DNA from: Eubacterium sp.
Lineage (GTDB): Bacteria > Bacillota > Clostridia > Lachnospirales > Lachnospiraceae
Assembly: GCA_024698965.1 (NCBI GenBank)
Contig: JAILQM010000121.1
Location: forward strand, 1 to 34,416
Direction: 5' to 3'
Length of the DNA: 34,416 nucleotides
How positions within the stretch are numbered: the stretch's first letter is position 1; every line of letters begins with the position of its first letter. Shown piece after piece: positions 9,453-16,803 of the stretch. The position numbers and the translations under genes were made by a program. The notes beneath the pieces are model-generated. The model was not told the DNA's origin and made no database searches. It worked only from the letters and a program-made list of their open reading frames with translations.

Positions 9453-9671
9453 ATGCTGGCATTAACAAGAAAAAAAGGCGAAGCACTCGTCATAGGCAAT
9501 GATATAGAACTTACAGTCCTCGATATAAAGGGTGACCAGGTTAGAATAGGAATCGCAGCACCGCGTGAGGTTCCGGTATACAGAAAAGAAGTATATCTTC
9601 AGATTCAGGAGTCAAATAAGGAAGCATCAAATGTAGAAAGTCTTGATGCTCTTAAAAATTTACTTGGCTAA
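9453..9671 (+). CDS. csrA: Carbon storage regulator CsrA
   Basis: CsrA is a small dimeric RNA-binding protein that recognises GGA in hairpin loops and at ribosome binding sites. This 72-residue protein starts MLALTRKKGEALVIG and contains GIAAPREVPVYRKEVY, covering the RNA-contact strands (R6 and the VxRxEVY region). AAGGAGG inside the end of fliW provides the ribosome binding site. Likely targets in this window are the flagellin and flgM leaders, which carry AGGA-loop hairpins. FliW upstream would antagonise it. Confidence 0.96.
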   Translation: MLALTRKKGEALVIGNDIELTVLDIKGDQVRIGIAAPREVPVYRKEVYLQIQESNKEASNVESLDALKNLLG

Positions 9672-9675
9672 GGGG

Positions 9676-9702
9676 TTAAGTTATGAAAAAAGTTTCCGAT
9701 AT
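9676..9702 (+). promoter_or_regulatory. Sigma-28 promoter of flaG-fliD-fliS operon
   Basis: TTAA at 9676-9679, a 15-base spacer and TCCGATA at 9695-9701 lie just after the csrA stop. The surroundings (AGGGGTTAAGTTA) nearly repeat those of the flagellin 2 promoter at 15796. The leader before flaG would be about 27 bases. Confidence 0.75.
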
Positions 9703-9734
9703 GTTTAATACAAAGAAACACATGGAGGTGGAAT

Positions 9735-10193
9735 ATGGCAATTAGTAGTATCAGTTCTGCGGATACAAATGCGTATCAGAGTGTAAGCAGTGTTAAATCA
9801 ACGCCTGCAGCTGAGCCAGGGAAGGTAGCGGCAACACAGAAATCCAGCGAAGAAGGCTCAAAAGCGCCTGAAAAAGTTACATCGACAAATATAGTTAACC
9901 GGGTTCAAAATAAGGAAGCCGGTCAGAGTATGTTTGAGATTACAGAGCGCCAGCAGGAAAGTTCGGAAAACAATATAACGGAAGTTCTTAAAAAGGCAGT
10001 AGAAGATATTAACAAAAATGCGGGCAACTCTGAAGCACAGTTCGCAGTGCACGAAGAAACCAATCGAATTATGATTAAAATTGTAGATAAGAGTACCAAG
10101 GAAGTCATTAAAGAATTCCCACCGGAGAAAACTCTGGATCTTATAGCTAAGGCTTGGGAACTTGCAGGGCTTACCGTGGATGAAAGGAGGTAG
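9735..10193 (+). CDS. flaG: FlaG family protein
   Basis: FlaG proteins are small flagellar proteins encoded near fliD and linked in other bacteria to filament length; their mechanism is not established. The conserved C-terminal domain is clear: AVHEETNRIMIKIVDKSTKE followed by VIKEFPPEKTLDLIAKAWELAG. The first 80 residues are Ser/Glu-rich and probably disordered. Total length is 152 residues. ATGGAGGTGG just before the ATG is the ribosome binding site and overlaps an ACATGGAGGT stretch that could also bind CsrA. The next gene, fliD, starts three bases after the stop. Confidence 0.9.
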   Translation: MAISSISSADTNAYQSVSSVKSTPAAEPGKVAATQKSSEEGSKAPEKVTSTNIVNRVQNKEAGQSMFEITERQQESSENNITEVLKKAVEDINKNAGNSEAQFAVHEETNRIMIKIVDKSTKEVIKEFPPEKTLDLIAKAWELAGLTVDERR

Positions 10194-10196
10194 CTT

Positions 10197-12605
10197 ATGT
10201 CAGTAAGACTTACGGGTATGGCATCAGGCCTTGATACCGATTCCATAGTAGAAGAGCTCGTATCGGCTTATGCTTTAAAAGTCGAAAACTACGAAAAAGA
10301 AAAGACGACACTTGAGTGGACTGATGACGCATGGAAAGATGTAAACAGCGACATATATTCTTTCTATACATCTCAGCTCGGAACAATGAGATATCAGAGT
10401 TCATATACAATGCAGGCTACAACTGTTTCCGATACCACAAAGGCAACGGCTACTTCAAGCGGAAGCGCTGTAAACGGAACACAGACTTTAAATATTTATT
10501 CGCTTGCGAAATCGGGCTACCTTACGGGAGCTCAGCTTACAAATGCAACATCATCGGCTTCAACAATGACAAAGCTCGCCGGTGAAGAAATAGGAACGGG
10601 TACAATTTCCATAAAAGTCGGAGAAGAAACATATTCGTTCGAGGCAGACGGCGACACAACAATAAGTGAACTTGTAGCACTTATCAATGATAATACAGAC
10701 GGAATTACGGCTACTTATGACAGCACAAACAAGAGAATTTTCATAAGTTCCGATGAGACCGGAGCAGACTATGATTTTACTATGGTTGGCGCCGACACAA
10801 ACGGTACAAAGATTCTCCAGGCAGCCGGCATAAATGTATCTACATCGGCTACACAGGCATATTATGCAGAGTGGACAGATCTTGATACAGACGGAGACGG
10901 TAGTGTGTCTTCTGAAGAGATGGCTGTAAAACTCGATGAAATACTTGCTGCTCAGACAACATTAAACGATGCACAGGACGCATATGATACAGCATCTGAA
11001 AACGCAACAATGTGGAATGCGACCGGCACATATATATCTTATCTTGAGGCAGTATCCGAGGCTCAGACAACACTCGGAATGTCGGATGAAGATTTTGCGT
11101 CGTTAAAAGAATCCATCGCAGCGCTTGATTCTACATCTGATACTTATGATGATGATTATGATGCGGTGCTTACAACTATCCAGGATGCCCTTGATGCGGC
11201 AGGAGACGAGGAAACAAGTGCTTCCGATGTTTTGAGCACTTTATATACGGATCTTACTTATATTGAAGAATTTGAAGCAAACTCTGAGTATGTGGCGGCT
11301 TATGACGAGGCTGTTGCTTCCGGAGAGGATGCTGCAACATATGCAGCTTCAAAGGTTGATGAGTATACAGCTGAAATGGAGTCGCTTACCGATACAATAA
11401 CAGAGGCTCAGGAAGCATACGATGCTTACAGCACATTTACAGGATACCTTGATGAAGACGTTGATTTGTCAGATTCGGATCAGTATGCGGCTGCTCTTAC
11501 AACGTTAACAGAGATTGCCAATGCAATGATAGAAAATGCATCTGCAGAGACAAGCGGTACAAAGGTTGACGGTTCGGATCTCGGAATAGTATTAAACGGA
11601 GCGGTATTTACATCTTCAAGCAATACTATTACAATTAACGGACTTACAATTACAGCTACAGCACTTACAGATTCTGATTTCGATACGACAAGTGAGCAGA
11701 CAATAGTAGATTCTGCATCAAATTCGACAAATACAATAACAATTACAACCAGTTCTGATTCAAGTGCGGTATATGACAAGATTAAGGAATTCTTTTCAGA
11801 GTATAATACTTTAATTAACGGTCTTAATTCTTTATATAATGCGGATTCGGCAAAGGGTTATGAGCCTCTTACCGATGAAGAAAAAGATGAAATGTCGGAT
11901 ACTGAAATAGAGAAATGGGAGACTAAGATTAAAGATGCGCTTTTAAGAAGAGATTCTACTCTCGGAAGTATTATTAATTCTCTTGCAAACGCAATGGCTA
12001 AGTCATACTACATTAAAGACGGAACGGCTGTAATGTATGACAGTTCAGAGGGCGCATATTATTACGGATATGCAAGTGACGGTACAAAGAATTATCTTAC
12101 CGATTCAAGCGGAAATACGATTACTTCGTCTACTCAGCTTGATACTTATATGAGCACTCAGGACGGATTTTCAAAATACAGTCTTTCAAGCTTTGGTATC
12201 AGTACACTCGGTGTATTAAATGCTGCCGATAACGAAGAATATGCTTATCATATTGACGGTGACTCAGATGATTCAAATACATCTTCAAATACGGATAAGC
12301 TTCTTGCGGCTATAAATTCCGATCCGGATACGGTAGCGGCATTTTTCGGAGCACTGTTTTCTGATACATACACAACAATCGGTAATAAGATGTCAAGAAC
12401 AACACTGAGCAGTGCTTATACGATTTATAACGATAAAGAGATTGACAATGAGATAGAAGATGTTGAAGATCAGATTGACAAGTGGGAAGAAAAACTTGAA
12501 GAACTTCAGGACTATTGGTACAGTAAGTTCTCCGCAATGGAGACAGCACTTGCGGAACTTCAGAGCCAGCAGTCATCTCTTGCATCACTGTTAGGTTCGG
12601 CATAA
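10197..12605 (+). CDS. fliD: Filament cap protein FliD, with EF-hand-like insertion
   Basis: FliD caps the growing filament and helps flagellin fold at the tip. The N-terminus (LTGMASGLDTDSIVEELVSA) and the C-terminal coiled-coil (QIDKWEEKLEELQDYWYSKF, then SAMETALAELQSQQSSLASL) are typical. At 802 residues it is well above the usual 450-650. The extra material, about residues 225-430, begins with DTDGDGSVSSEE (230-241), a canonical EF-hand calcium loop with D1, D3, D5, G6 and E12. A long acidic helical stretch rich in Ala, Thr and Asp follows. Conserved FliD sequence resumes near residue 525 (FFSEYNTLINGLNSLY). AAAGGAGGTAG in the end of flaG is the ribosome binding site. Confidence 0.95.
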   Translation: MSVRLTGMASGLDTDSIVEELVSAYALKVENYEKEKTTLEWTDDAWKDVNSDIYSFYTSQLGTMRYQSSYTMQATTVSDTTKATATSSGSAVNGTQTLNIYSLAKSGYLTGAQLTNATSSASTMTKLAGEEIGTGTISIKVGEETYSFEADGDTTISELVALINDNTDGITATYDSTNKRIFISSDETGADYDFTMVGADTNGTKILQAAGINVSTSATQAYYAEWTDLDTDGDGSVSSEEMAVKLDEILAAQTTLNDAQDAYDTASENATMWNATGTYISYLEAVSEAQTTLGMSDEDFASLKESIAALDSTSDTYDDDYDAVLTTIQDALDAAGDEETSASDVLSTLYTDLTYIEEFEANSEYVAAYDEAVASGEDAATYAASKVDEYTAEMESLTDTITEAQEAYDAYSTFTGYLDEDVDLSDSDQYAAALTTLTEIANAMIENASAETSGTKVDGSDLGIVLNGAVFTSSSNTITINGLTITATALTDSDFDTTSEQTIVDSASNSTNTITITTSSDSSAVYDKIKEFFSEYNTLINGLNSLYNADSAKGYEPLTDEEKDEMSDTEIEKWETKIKDALLRRDSTLGSIINSLANAMAKSYYIKDGTAVMYDSSEGAYYYGYASDGTKNYLTDSSGNTITSSTQLDTYMSTQDGFSKYSLSSFGISTLGVLNAADNEEYAYHIDGDSDDSNTSSNTDKLLAAINSDPDTVAAFFGALFSDTYTTIGNKMSRTTLSSAYTIYNDKEIDNEIEDVEDQIDKWEEKLEELQDYWYSKFSAMETALAELQSQQSSLASLLGSA

Positions 12606-12638
12606 CAGTCAGCAATTAATATTCAGGAGGAATAGGTC

Positions 12639-13037
12639 ATGACACAGCAGGAAGCATATAACCAGTATTTGAGAAGTAAAGTATTAACAGCCACTCCCGG
12701 AGAGCTTACGCTTATGCTCTATGATGCATCTATCAGATTCTGCAACCAGGCGATTAAGGCTTGTGAAGAAGGTCAGATAGAGGAGACACACAATAAGATC
12801 AGACGAGTGGAAGATATTATTATTGAGCTTCAGTCTACGCTTAATCACAAATATGCGGTTGCTGCAGACTTTGATAATATTTATAATTATTTAAGACAGC
12901 GATTAAGAGATGCAAATGTTAAGAAGGATGTTGAAATTCTTCAGGAAATTAACAAGCATCTTCATTCGGTCAGAGATAACTGGAAAGAAGTTATGAAGAA
13001 GGTTGCGGAGAATCCGGAACTTGCAAAGGCGAACTAA
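12639..13037 (+). CDS. fliS: Flagellin export chaperone FliS
   Basis: FliS binds the C-terminus of flagellin in the cytoplasm, keeps it unfolded and delivers it to the export apparatus. The 132-residue protein has the classic start QEAYNQYLRSKVLTATPGEL, followed by TLMLYDASIRFCNQAI. The rest is helical, including VEDIIIELQSTLNHKY. CAGGAGGAATAG precedes the ATG. It is third in the flaG operon and is followed one base later by a coiled-coil gene. FliS is also part of the flagellin-FliW-CsrA balance described in Bacillus. Confidence 0.96.
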   Translation: MTQQEAYNQYLRSKVLTATPGELTLMLYDASIRFCNQAIKACEEGQIEETHNKIRRVEDIIIELQSTLNHKYAVAADFDNIYNYLRQRLRDANVKKDVEILQEINKHLHSVRDNWKEVMKKVAENPELAKAN

Positions 13038-13038
13038 T

Positions 13039-13527
13039 ATGGCTGATAAAAATAATGGAAACTATGTGGCGATGATGGTTCAGAGCCTGCAGAAGAAAGT
13101 AAAGCTTCTTAATAAGATAATTGAGAAAAATGAGGAGCAGGGTGTACTCTTCCATAGAATGCAGCGGGCAGATGAACAGCTCGAGGCGTGTATATTGGCA
13201 AAAGGAAAGCTAATTGATGAGATAGAAACTCTTGATAAAGGCTTTGAAAAGTTATATAATCGCGTTAAGGAAGAGTTTGAATGTGATAAAAAGCGATATG
13301 CGGACGAAATAATTAAGATGCAGGAGCTTATCAAAGAGATCACGGAAAAGGGAGCTAAAATAGAAGCTCAGGAAAAGCGTAATCATACTCTTGCGACCAA
13401 TTATTTTTCCAACACTCAAGCAAAAATAGGACAGGTGAGAAATACCAGCAGGGTTGCCAATCTGTATCGCCAAAATATGCGCGGGACAGCGTATGTAGAG
13501 TCTCAGTTTTGGGACAAGAAAAAATAG
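13039..13527 (+). CDS. FliT-like coiled-coil flagellar protein
   Basis: The 162-residue protein is almost entirely helical and highly charged, with a long coiled-coil (SLQKKVKLLNKIIEKNEEQG near 15-34, then further Glu/Lys heptads to about 120). The tail is basic and aromatic (ANLYRQNMRGTAYVESQFWD). Its place right after fliS is where fliT, the chaperone for FliD, normally lies, so a FliT/FlgN-type role is likely, but no diagnostic motif is visible. The frame opens at 13003 inside fliS; the start at 13039, one base after the fliS stop, gives the sensible N-terminus MADKNNGNYVAMMVQ. Translation is probably coupled to fliS. Confidence 0.75.
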   Translation: MADKNNGNYVAMMVQSLQKKVKLLNKIIEKNEEQGVLFHRMQRADEQLEACILAKGKLIDEIETLDKGFEKLYNRVKEEFECDKKRYADEIIKMQELIKEITEKGAKIEAQEKRNHTLATNYFSNTQAKIGQVRNTSRVANLYRQNMRGTAYVESQFWDKKK

Positions 13528-13573
13528 CCGGATAGTGAAAATGGAAATTTTTAAAAAAATTTTCATTTAACTA

Positions 13574-13600
13574 TAAAGTATCGGGAGGTTTTTCCGATAT
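13574..13600 (+). promoter_or_regulatory. Sigma-28 promoter of flagellin 1
   Basis: TAAA at 13574-13577, a 15-base spacer and TCCGATA at 13593-13599. The predicted start near 13606 gives a leader of about 145 bases, longer than for the other two flagellins. Confidence 0.85.
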
Positions 13601-13603
13601 AAA

Positions 13604-13689
13604 CTACAAATAAATAAATAATTAAAGAATTTATTTATTTATAATGTAGTGACTGCGAGAAAGCGGAGCGATCGGCCGCAGGTGGTCAC
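13604..13689 (+). promoter_or_regulatory. Structured 5' leader of flagellin 1
   Basis: Two inverted-repeat elements fill the first part of the leader. In the first, CTACA (13604-13608) pairs with TGTAG (13645-13649), and an inner AT-rich arm of about 12 pairs joins 13610-13621 to 13631-13642. In the second, GTGAC (13649-13653) pairs with GTCAC (13685-13689), with GCGG/CCGC or CTGCG/CGCAG pairs inside. Nothing comparable is seen in the flagellin 2 or 3 leaders. A 5' stem at the transcript end would fit an mRNA-stability role; this is inference. Confidence 0.5.
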
Positions 13690-13707
13690 AGCAACTATTA
13701 TTAAATA

Positions 13708-13723
13708 TTCGCAAGGATGCGAA
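13708..13723 (+). promoter_or_regulatory. Candidate CsrA-binding hairpin in flagellin 1 leader
   Basis: TTCGCA-AGGA-TGCGAA is a perfect six-base-pair stem with AGGA in the loop and contains CAAGGATG. A second GGA lies in the ribosome binding site AAGGAGGA (13737-13744), 23 bases from the first. This matches the two-site arrangement in the Bacillus hag leader. Confidence 0.72.
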
Positions 13724-13750
13724 CAACACAATTTTCAAGGAGGAAATATT

Positions 13751-14563
13751 ATGGTAGTACAGCACAATTTAACAGCGATGAATGCAAACAGACAGTTAGG
13801 TATCTCAACAGATAACCTTGCAAAGTCTACAGAGAAGTTATCTTCTGGTTACAGAATCAACCGTGCAGGTGATGACGCAGCAGGTCTTGCTATATCTGAG
13901 AAGATGAGAAGTCAGATCAGAGGTCTTGATCAGGCATCTACAAACGCAGAAGACGGCGTATCACTTATCCAGGTAGCTGAAGGTGCTCTTAATGAGACAC
14001 ATTCAATCCTTCAGAGAATGAATGAGCTTTCAACACAGGCAGCTAACGATACTAATACGACAATCGATCGTAATTCTATCCAGCTTGAGATTAATGCTCT
14101 CGTTTCTGAGATTGACAGAATTCAGTCTACAACACAGTTCAACACAATGAACCTCTTAGATGGATCATTTACAGGAAAGAACCTTCAGGTTGGATCACTT
14201 AGCGGACAGAAGATTGACATTGACATCTCTAATATGAATGCAACAAGTCTCGGTGTAAATTCACTTTCTATGACATCTTTCGCAGATGCAGGAAGCGCTA
14301 TGACAAAAGTTCAGTCAGCTATCGACATCGTATCTAATCAGAGAGCTTATCTTGGTGCACTTCAGAACAGACTTGAGCACACAATCGCCAACCTTGATAC
14401 TACATCAGAGAACACCTCAGCAGCAGAGTCTCGAATCCGTGACGTAGATATGGCTGAAGAGATGGTAACATACTCTAACACCAATATCCTCGCTCAGGCA
14501 GGTCAGTCAATGCTTGCTCAGGCTAATCAGGCAAATCAGGGTGTATTATCATTACTCGGATAA
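13751..14563 (+). CDS. Flagellin 1
   Basis: This is a main filament subunit, exported by the flagellar type III system. The 270-residue protein consists of the conserved D0/D1 ends with almost no variable D2/D3 region. The N-terminus (MVVQHNLTAMNANRQLG, then STEKLSSGYRINRAGDDAAG) and C-terminus (RIRDVDMAEEMVTYSNTNIL, then AQANQANQGVLSLLG) are complete. The D1 segment LQRMNELSTQAAND lies where TLR5 contacts flagellin in other species. The start is at 13751 with AAGGAGGA six bases upstream; the longer frame from 13649 runs through the leader. Ser/Thr residues in the central region are candidate glycosylation sites. The nucleotide sequence of 13994-14217 is nearly identical to flagellin 3. Confidence 0.97.
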   Translation: MVVQHNLTAMNANRQLGISTDNLAKSTEKLSSGYRINRAGDDAAGLAISEKMRSQIRGLDQASTNAEDGVSLIQVAEGALNETHSILQRMNELSTQAANDTNTTIDRNSIQLEINALVSEIDRIQSTTQFNTMNLLDGSFTGKNLQVGSLSGQKIDIDISNMNATSLGVNSLSMTSFADAGSAMTKVQSAIDIVSNQRAYLGALQNRLEHTIANLDTTSENTSAAESRIRDVDMAEEMVTYSNTNILAQAGQSMLAQANQANQGVLSLLG

Positions 14564-14582
14564 TAGTATCGCGAACCACAAG

Positions 14583-14613
14583 AAAAACCGGTCCTTACGG
14601 ACCGGTTTTTTTG
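14583..14613. terminator. Bidirectional terminator between flagellin 1 and GT4 gene
   Basis: AAAAACCGGTCC (14583-14594) pairs perfectly with GGACCGGTTTTT (14599-14610) around the loop TTAC, and more T follows. The A-tract on the left serves as a U-tract for the minus-strand gene ending at 14623, so it can stop both transcripts. Confidence 0.92.
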
Positions 14614-14622
14614 TGTAAAAAT

Positions 14623-15690
14623 TTATATATCAAATAGCTCAATGAGTCTTTTATCTATAACTTTCGGAGAAAAATGATTTTCGTAAACAAGGCGTGCTTC
14701 TTTTCCGATATCTTTAAGGGAGTCTCTGTTATCAATAACAAAGCGAATCTTTTCGGCAAGTAAAGCCGGGTTTTCCGGGGGAACGGTAAAACCGTTTTTT
14801 CCGTCTTTAATATAAGTTGCAAAACCGCAGATATCGGTAATAATACATACTCCGCATTTCATGCACATTTCGCCGGCTACGGCAGAAAGCGGCTCAACTC
14901 TTGAAGGGACAATTAGGCAGTCGGATTCTTCCATTTGCTTTAATGTGGCCTCATGAGAAAGCCTGTGCAAAAGAAAGACATTGTCAAAATCCGAGTCTAA
15001 TTTATCTACGGCCTCTTTTATATTTTCGTCATATACGTCTTCGTTTCCGCAAAAATAGAATTCGGATTTTTCCATATAACCATCTTCGAGCAGGCGGATA
15101 GCCATGGCCAGGATGTCCTGTCCTTTAAGCGTAGACATTGTTCCTGCCGTAAGGAATTTAACCTTTTCACTTTTCTTAATATCAGGAGAAGCCGGAACAT
15201 CCTCAATTTTGGCATGAAGTATTTCGGTTTGAGCGGAATATCTTTTTAAAATGGCGTTTTGTACATAACTGCTTACCGAAATAACTTTTATATTGGGAGT
15301 AAGCCTGCTCATATTGGGCAAAACGGTTTTAAAGTATTCGAAATACTGCTCACCCTCATGAATCCACCAAATTGTTTTAACATCCGAAAGCATCATTGCG
15401 TAAACGGCCTCATAGCCGACCAATGTATTTATCCATACAAGATCGTAGGACGAAACAGAAGAGGCAAATTCTTCTCTGTCATGAAAAAACCTTTCTTTAA
15501 GGATGGGCGTTATCCCGAGTTTGATAAGTTCTTTTTTCAGCTCGCCGTCAGCCATTGTTATAACATCGGCGCGGCAACCGTATTTAATATAAGTTTTTAT
15601 AACATCCAGCAGCACAAGCGGAGCTCCGGTATATGAGAGCTGGTGGGTTATAAAAAGAATTCTTTTTTCTTTTAAAGAAGAACTGTTCAT
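14623..15690 (-). CDS. GT4 family glycosyltransferase
   Basis: The 355-residue protein has the GT-B fold pattern of family GT4. The N-terminal domain starts ILFITHQLSYTGAPLVLLDV, with glycine-rich acceptor-side sequence. The C-terminal donor domain has TAGTMSTLKGQDILA and the E-x7-E motif in VEPLSAVAGEMCMKCGVCII. It would transfer a sugar from a nucleotide donor in the cytoplasm. GGAG lies about eight bases before the ATG on the minus strand. It converges on flagellin 1 across a shared terminator and is divergent from flagellin 2, which suggests a role in glycosylating flagellin; the substrate is unknown. Confidence 0.9.
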   Translation of the reverse strand: MNSSSLKEKRILFITHQLSYTGAPLVLLDVIKTYIKYGCRADVITMADGELKKELIKLGITPILKERFFHDREEFASSVSSYDLVWINTLVGYEAVYAMMLSDVKTIWWIHEGEQYFEYFKTVLPNMSRLTPNIKVISVSSYVQNAILKRYSAQTEILHAKIEDVPASPDIKKSEKVKFLTAGTMSTLKGQDILAMAIRLLEDGYMEKSEFYFCGNEDVYDENIKEAVDKLDSDFDNVFLLHRLSHEATLKQMEESDCLIVPSRVEPLSAVAGEMCMKCGVCIITDICGFATYIKDGKNGFTVPPENPALLAEKIRFVIDNRDSLKDIGKEARLVYENHFSPKVIDKRLIELFDI

Positions 15691-15726
15691 AGATTTTCTC
15701 CGATGGGTTTAGTTTATTTCAGTATT

Positions 15727-15732
15727 ATTATA
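15727..15732 (-). promoter_or_regulatory. Candidate sigma-A -10 box for GT4 gene
   Basis: On the minus strand this reads TATAAT, 37 bases before the start codon. The matching -35 position is poor, so this is a tentative assignment. Confidence 0.35.
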
Positions 15733-15795
15733 GCGAATTTGGCATAGAAATTTTAGCAAAATTGTATTAATTTATAAAAAAATTTAAAAAAGGGG

Positions 15796-15822
15796 TTAAG
15801 TTAATCAAATGACCTCCGATAT
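15796..15822 (+). promoter_or_regulatory. Sigma-28 promoter of flagellin 2
   Basis: TTAA at 15796-15799, a 15-base spacer and TCCGATA at 15815-15821. The -35 box has one mismatch from TAAA, like the flaG promoter. The leader is about 86 bases. Confidence 0.78.
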
Positions 15823-15882
15823 ATAAGTCAGAAAGAACAAAAGAACTATTGAACGTAAGGTTCATTTAAAAAGATAGTGAAA

Positions 15883-15894
15883 GCGCAGGGACGC
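15883..15894 (+). promoter_or_regulatory. Possible CsrA site in flagellin 2 leader
   Basis: GCG-CAGGGA-CGC forms a three-base-pair stem with GGA in the loop (CAGGGACG, near the CARGGAUG core). It is weaker than the flagellin 1 and 3 elements. A separate small hairpin, TGAAC/GTTCA at 15850-15864, lies upstream. Confidence 0.35.
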
Positions 15895-15913
15895 AGAAAG
15901 TAGAGGGAAGTAT

Positions 15914-16729
15914 ATGGTAATACAGCACAATCTTACAGCAATGAACGCTAACAGACAGTTAGGAATTACAACAAACACATTAGCAAAATCAACAGAGAAG
16001 TTATCATCAGGATACAGAATCAACCGTGCAGCAGATGACGCAGCAGGACTTGCAATATCTGAGAAGATGAGAAGTCAGATCAGAGGTCTTGATCAGGCAT
16101 CTACAAATGCAGAAGACGGTATTTCACTTATACAGATAGCTGAAGGTGCTCTTAATGAAGCACATTCAATTCTTCAGAGAATGAACGAGCTTTCAACACA
16201 GGCTGCAAATGATACAAATACAACAATCGATCGTAATTCTATCCAGCTTGAGATTGATGCTCTTACATCAGAGATCAACAGGATCCAGTCTACAACACAG
16301 TTCAACACAATGAACCTCTTAGACGGAACATTCAGCGGAAAGAATCTTCAGGTAGGTTCTCTTAGCGGACAGCAGATTGAAATACATATTTCAAATATGG
16401 ATGCCTCAAGCCTTGGTATCAGCGCACTTTGTATGTCATCATTTGAAGATGCAGGCGAAGCAATGTCACTTGTTCAGTCAGCTATTGATATCTTATCTGA
16501 GCAGAGAGCTAATCTTGGTGCTCTTCAGAACAGACTTGAGCATACAATTGCCAACCTTGATACAACATCTGAGAATACATCGGCAGCTGAGTCTCGTATC
16601 CGTGACGTAGATATGGCTGAAGAGATGGTAACATACTCTAATACAAACATTCTTGCACAGGCAGGTCAGTCAATGCTTGCTCAGGCAAATCAGGCAAATC
16701 AGGGTGTATTATCACTTATTCAGGGTTAA
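15914..16729 (+). CDS. Flagellin 2 (divergent, contains a cysteine)
   Basis: The 271-residue flagellin has the same conserved ends as flagellins 1 and 3 (MVIQHNLTAMNANRQLG at the start, AQANQANQGVLSLIQG at the end) and no large variable domain. It differs most in residues 155-205, where it has IHISNMDASSLGISALCMSS. The Cys173 in that stretch is unusual because flagellins normally lack cysteine. Its ribosome binding site (GAGGGAAG) is weaker than the AAGGAGGA of the other two and its -35 box is imperfect. It is therefore probably a minor filament protein or used in a different part of the filament; that is inference. Confidence 0.96.
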   Translation: MVIQHNLTAMNANRQLGITTNTLAKSTEKLSSGYRINRAADDAAGLAISEKMRSQIRGLDQASTNAEDGISLIQIAEGALNEAHSILQRMNELSTQAANDTNTTIDRNSIQLEIDALTSEINRIQSTTQFNTMNLLDGTFSGKNLQVGSLSGQQIEIHISNMDASSLGISALCMSSFEDAGEAMSLVQSAIDILSEQRANLGALQNRLEHTIANLDTTSENTSAAESRIRDVDMAEEMVTYSNTNILAQAGQSMLAQANQANQGVLSLIQG

Positions 16730-16757
16730 TAATAAACCATTATAAAAAGTATGAAAT

Positions 16758-16796
16758 AGGCGGTACCTTCGCAAGAAGGCACCGCCTTAATTATTG
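16758..16796. terminator. Terminator after flagellin 2
   Basis: AGGCGGTACCTTC (16758-16770) pairs with GAAGGCACCGCCT (16775-16787), with one A-C mismatch and a GCAA tetraloop. The following TTAATTATTG is a modest T-tract. On the other strand T-rich sequence follows the stem, so it may also end the minus-strand operon that stops at 16804. Confidence 0.82.
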
Positions 16797-16803
16797 TTTA
16801 AAA

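Noticed and set aside
9683-9745. Twenty-codon open frame before flaG
   Set aside because: It starts inside the sigma-28 promoter region, upstream of the predicted transcript start, so it would not be on the mRNA.
13536-13565. AT-rich inverted repeat after the fliT-like gene as terminator
   Set aside because: The stem TGAAAAT/ATTTTCA is only seven AT-rich pairs with a long loop and no proper T-tract. It may have some effect but cannot be called.
13649-13750. Upstream extension of flagellin 1 to an ATG at 13649
   Set aside because: It runs through the structured leader and has no ribosome binding site. The 34 extra residues are unlike any flagellin, and 13751 has AAGGAGGA at ideal spacing.
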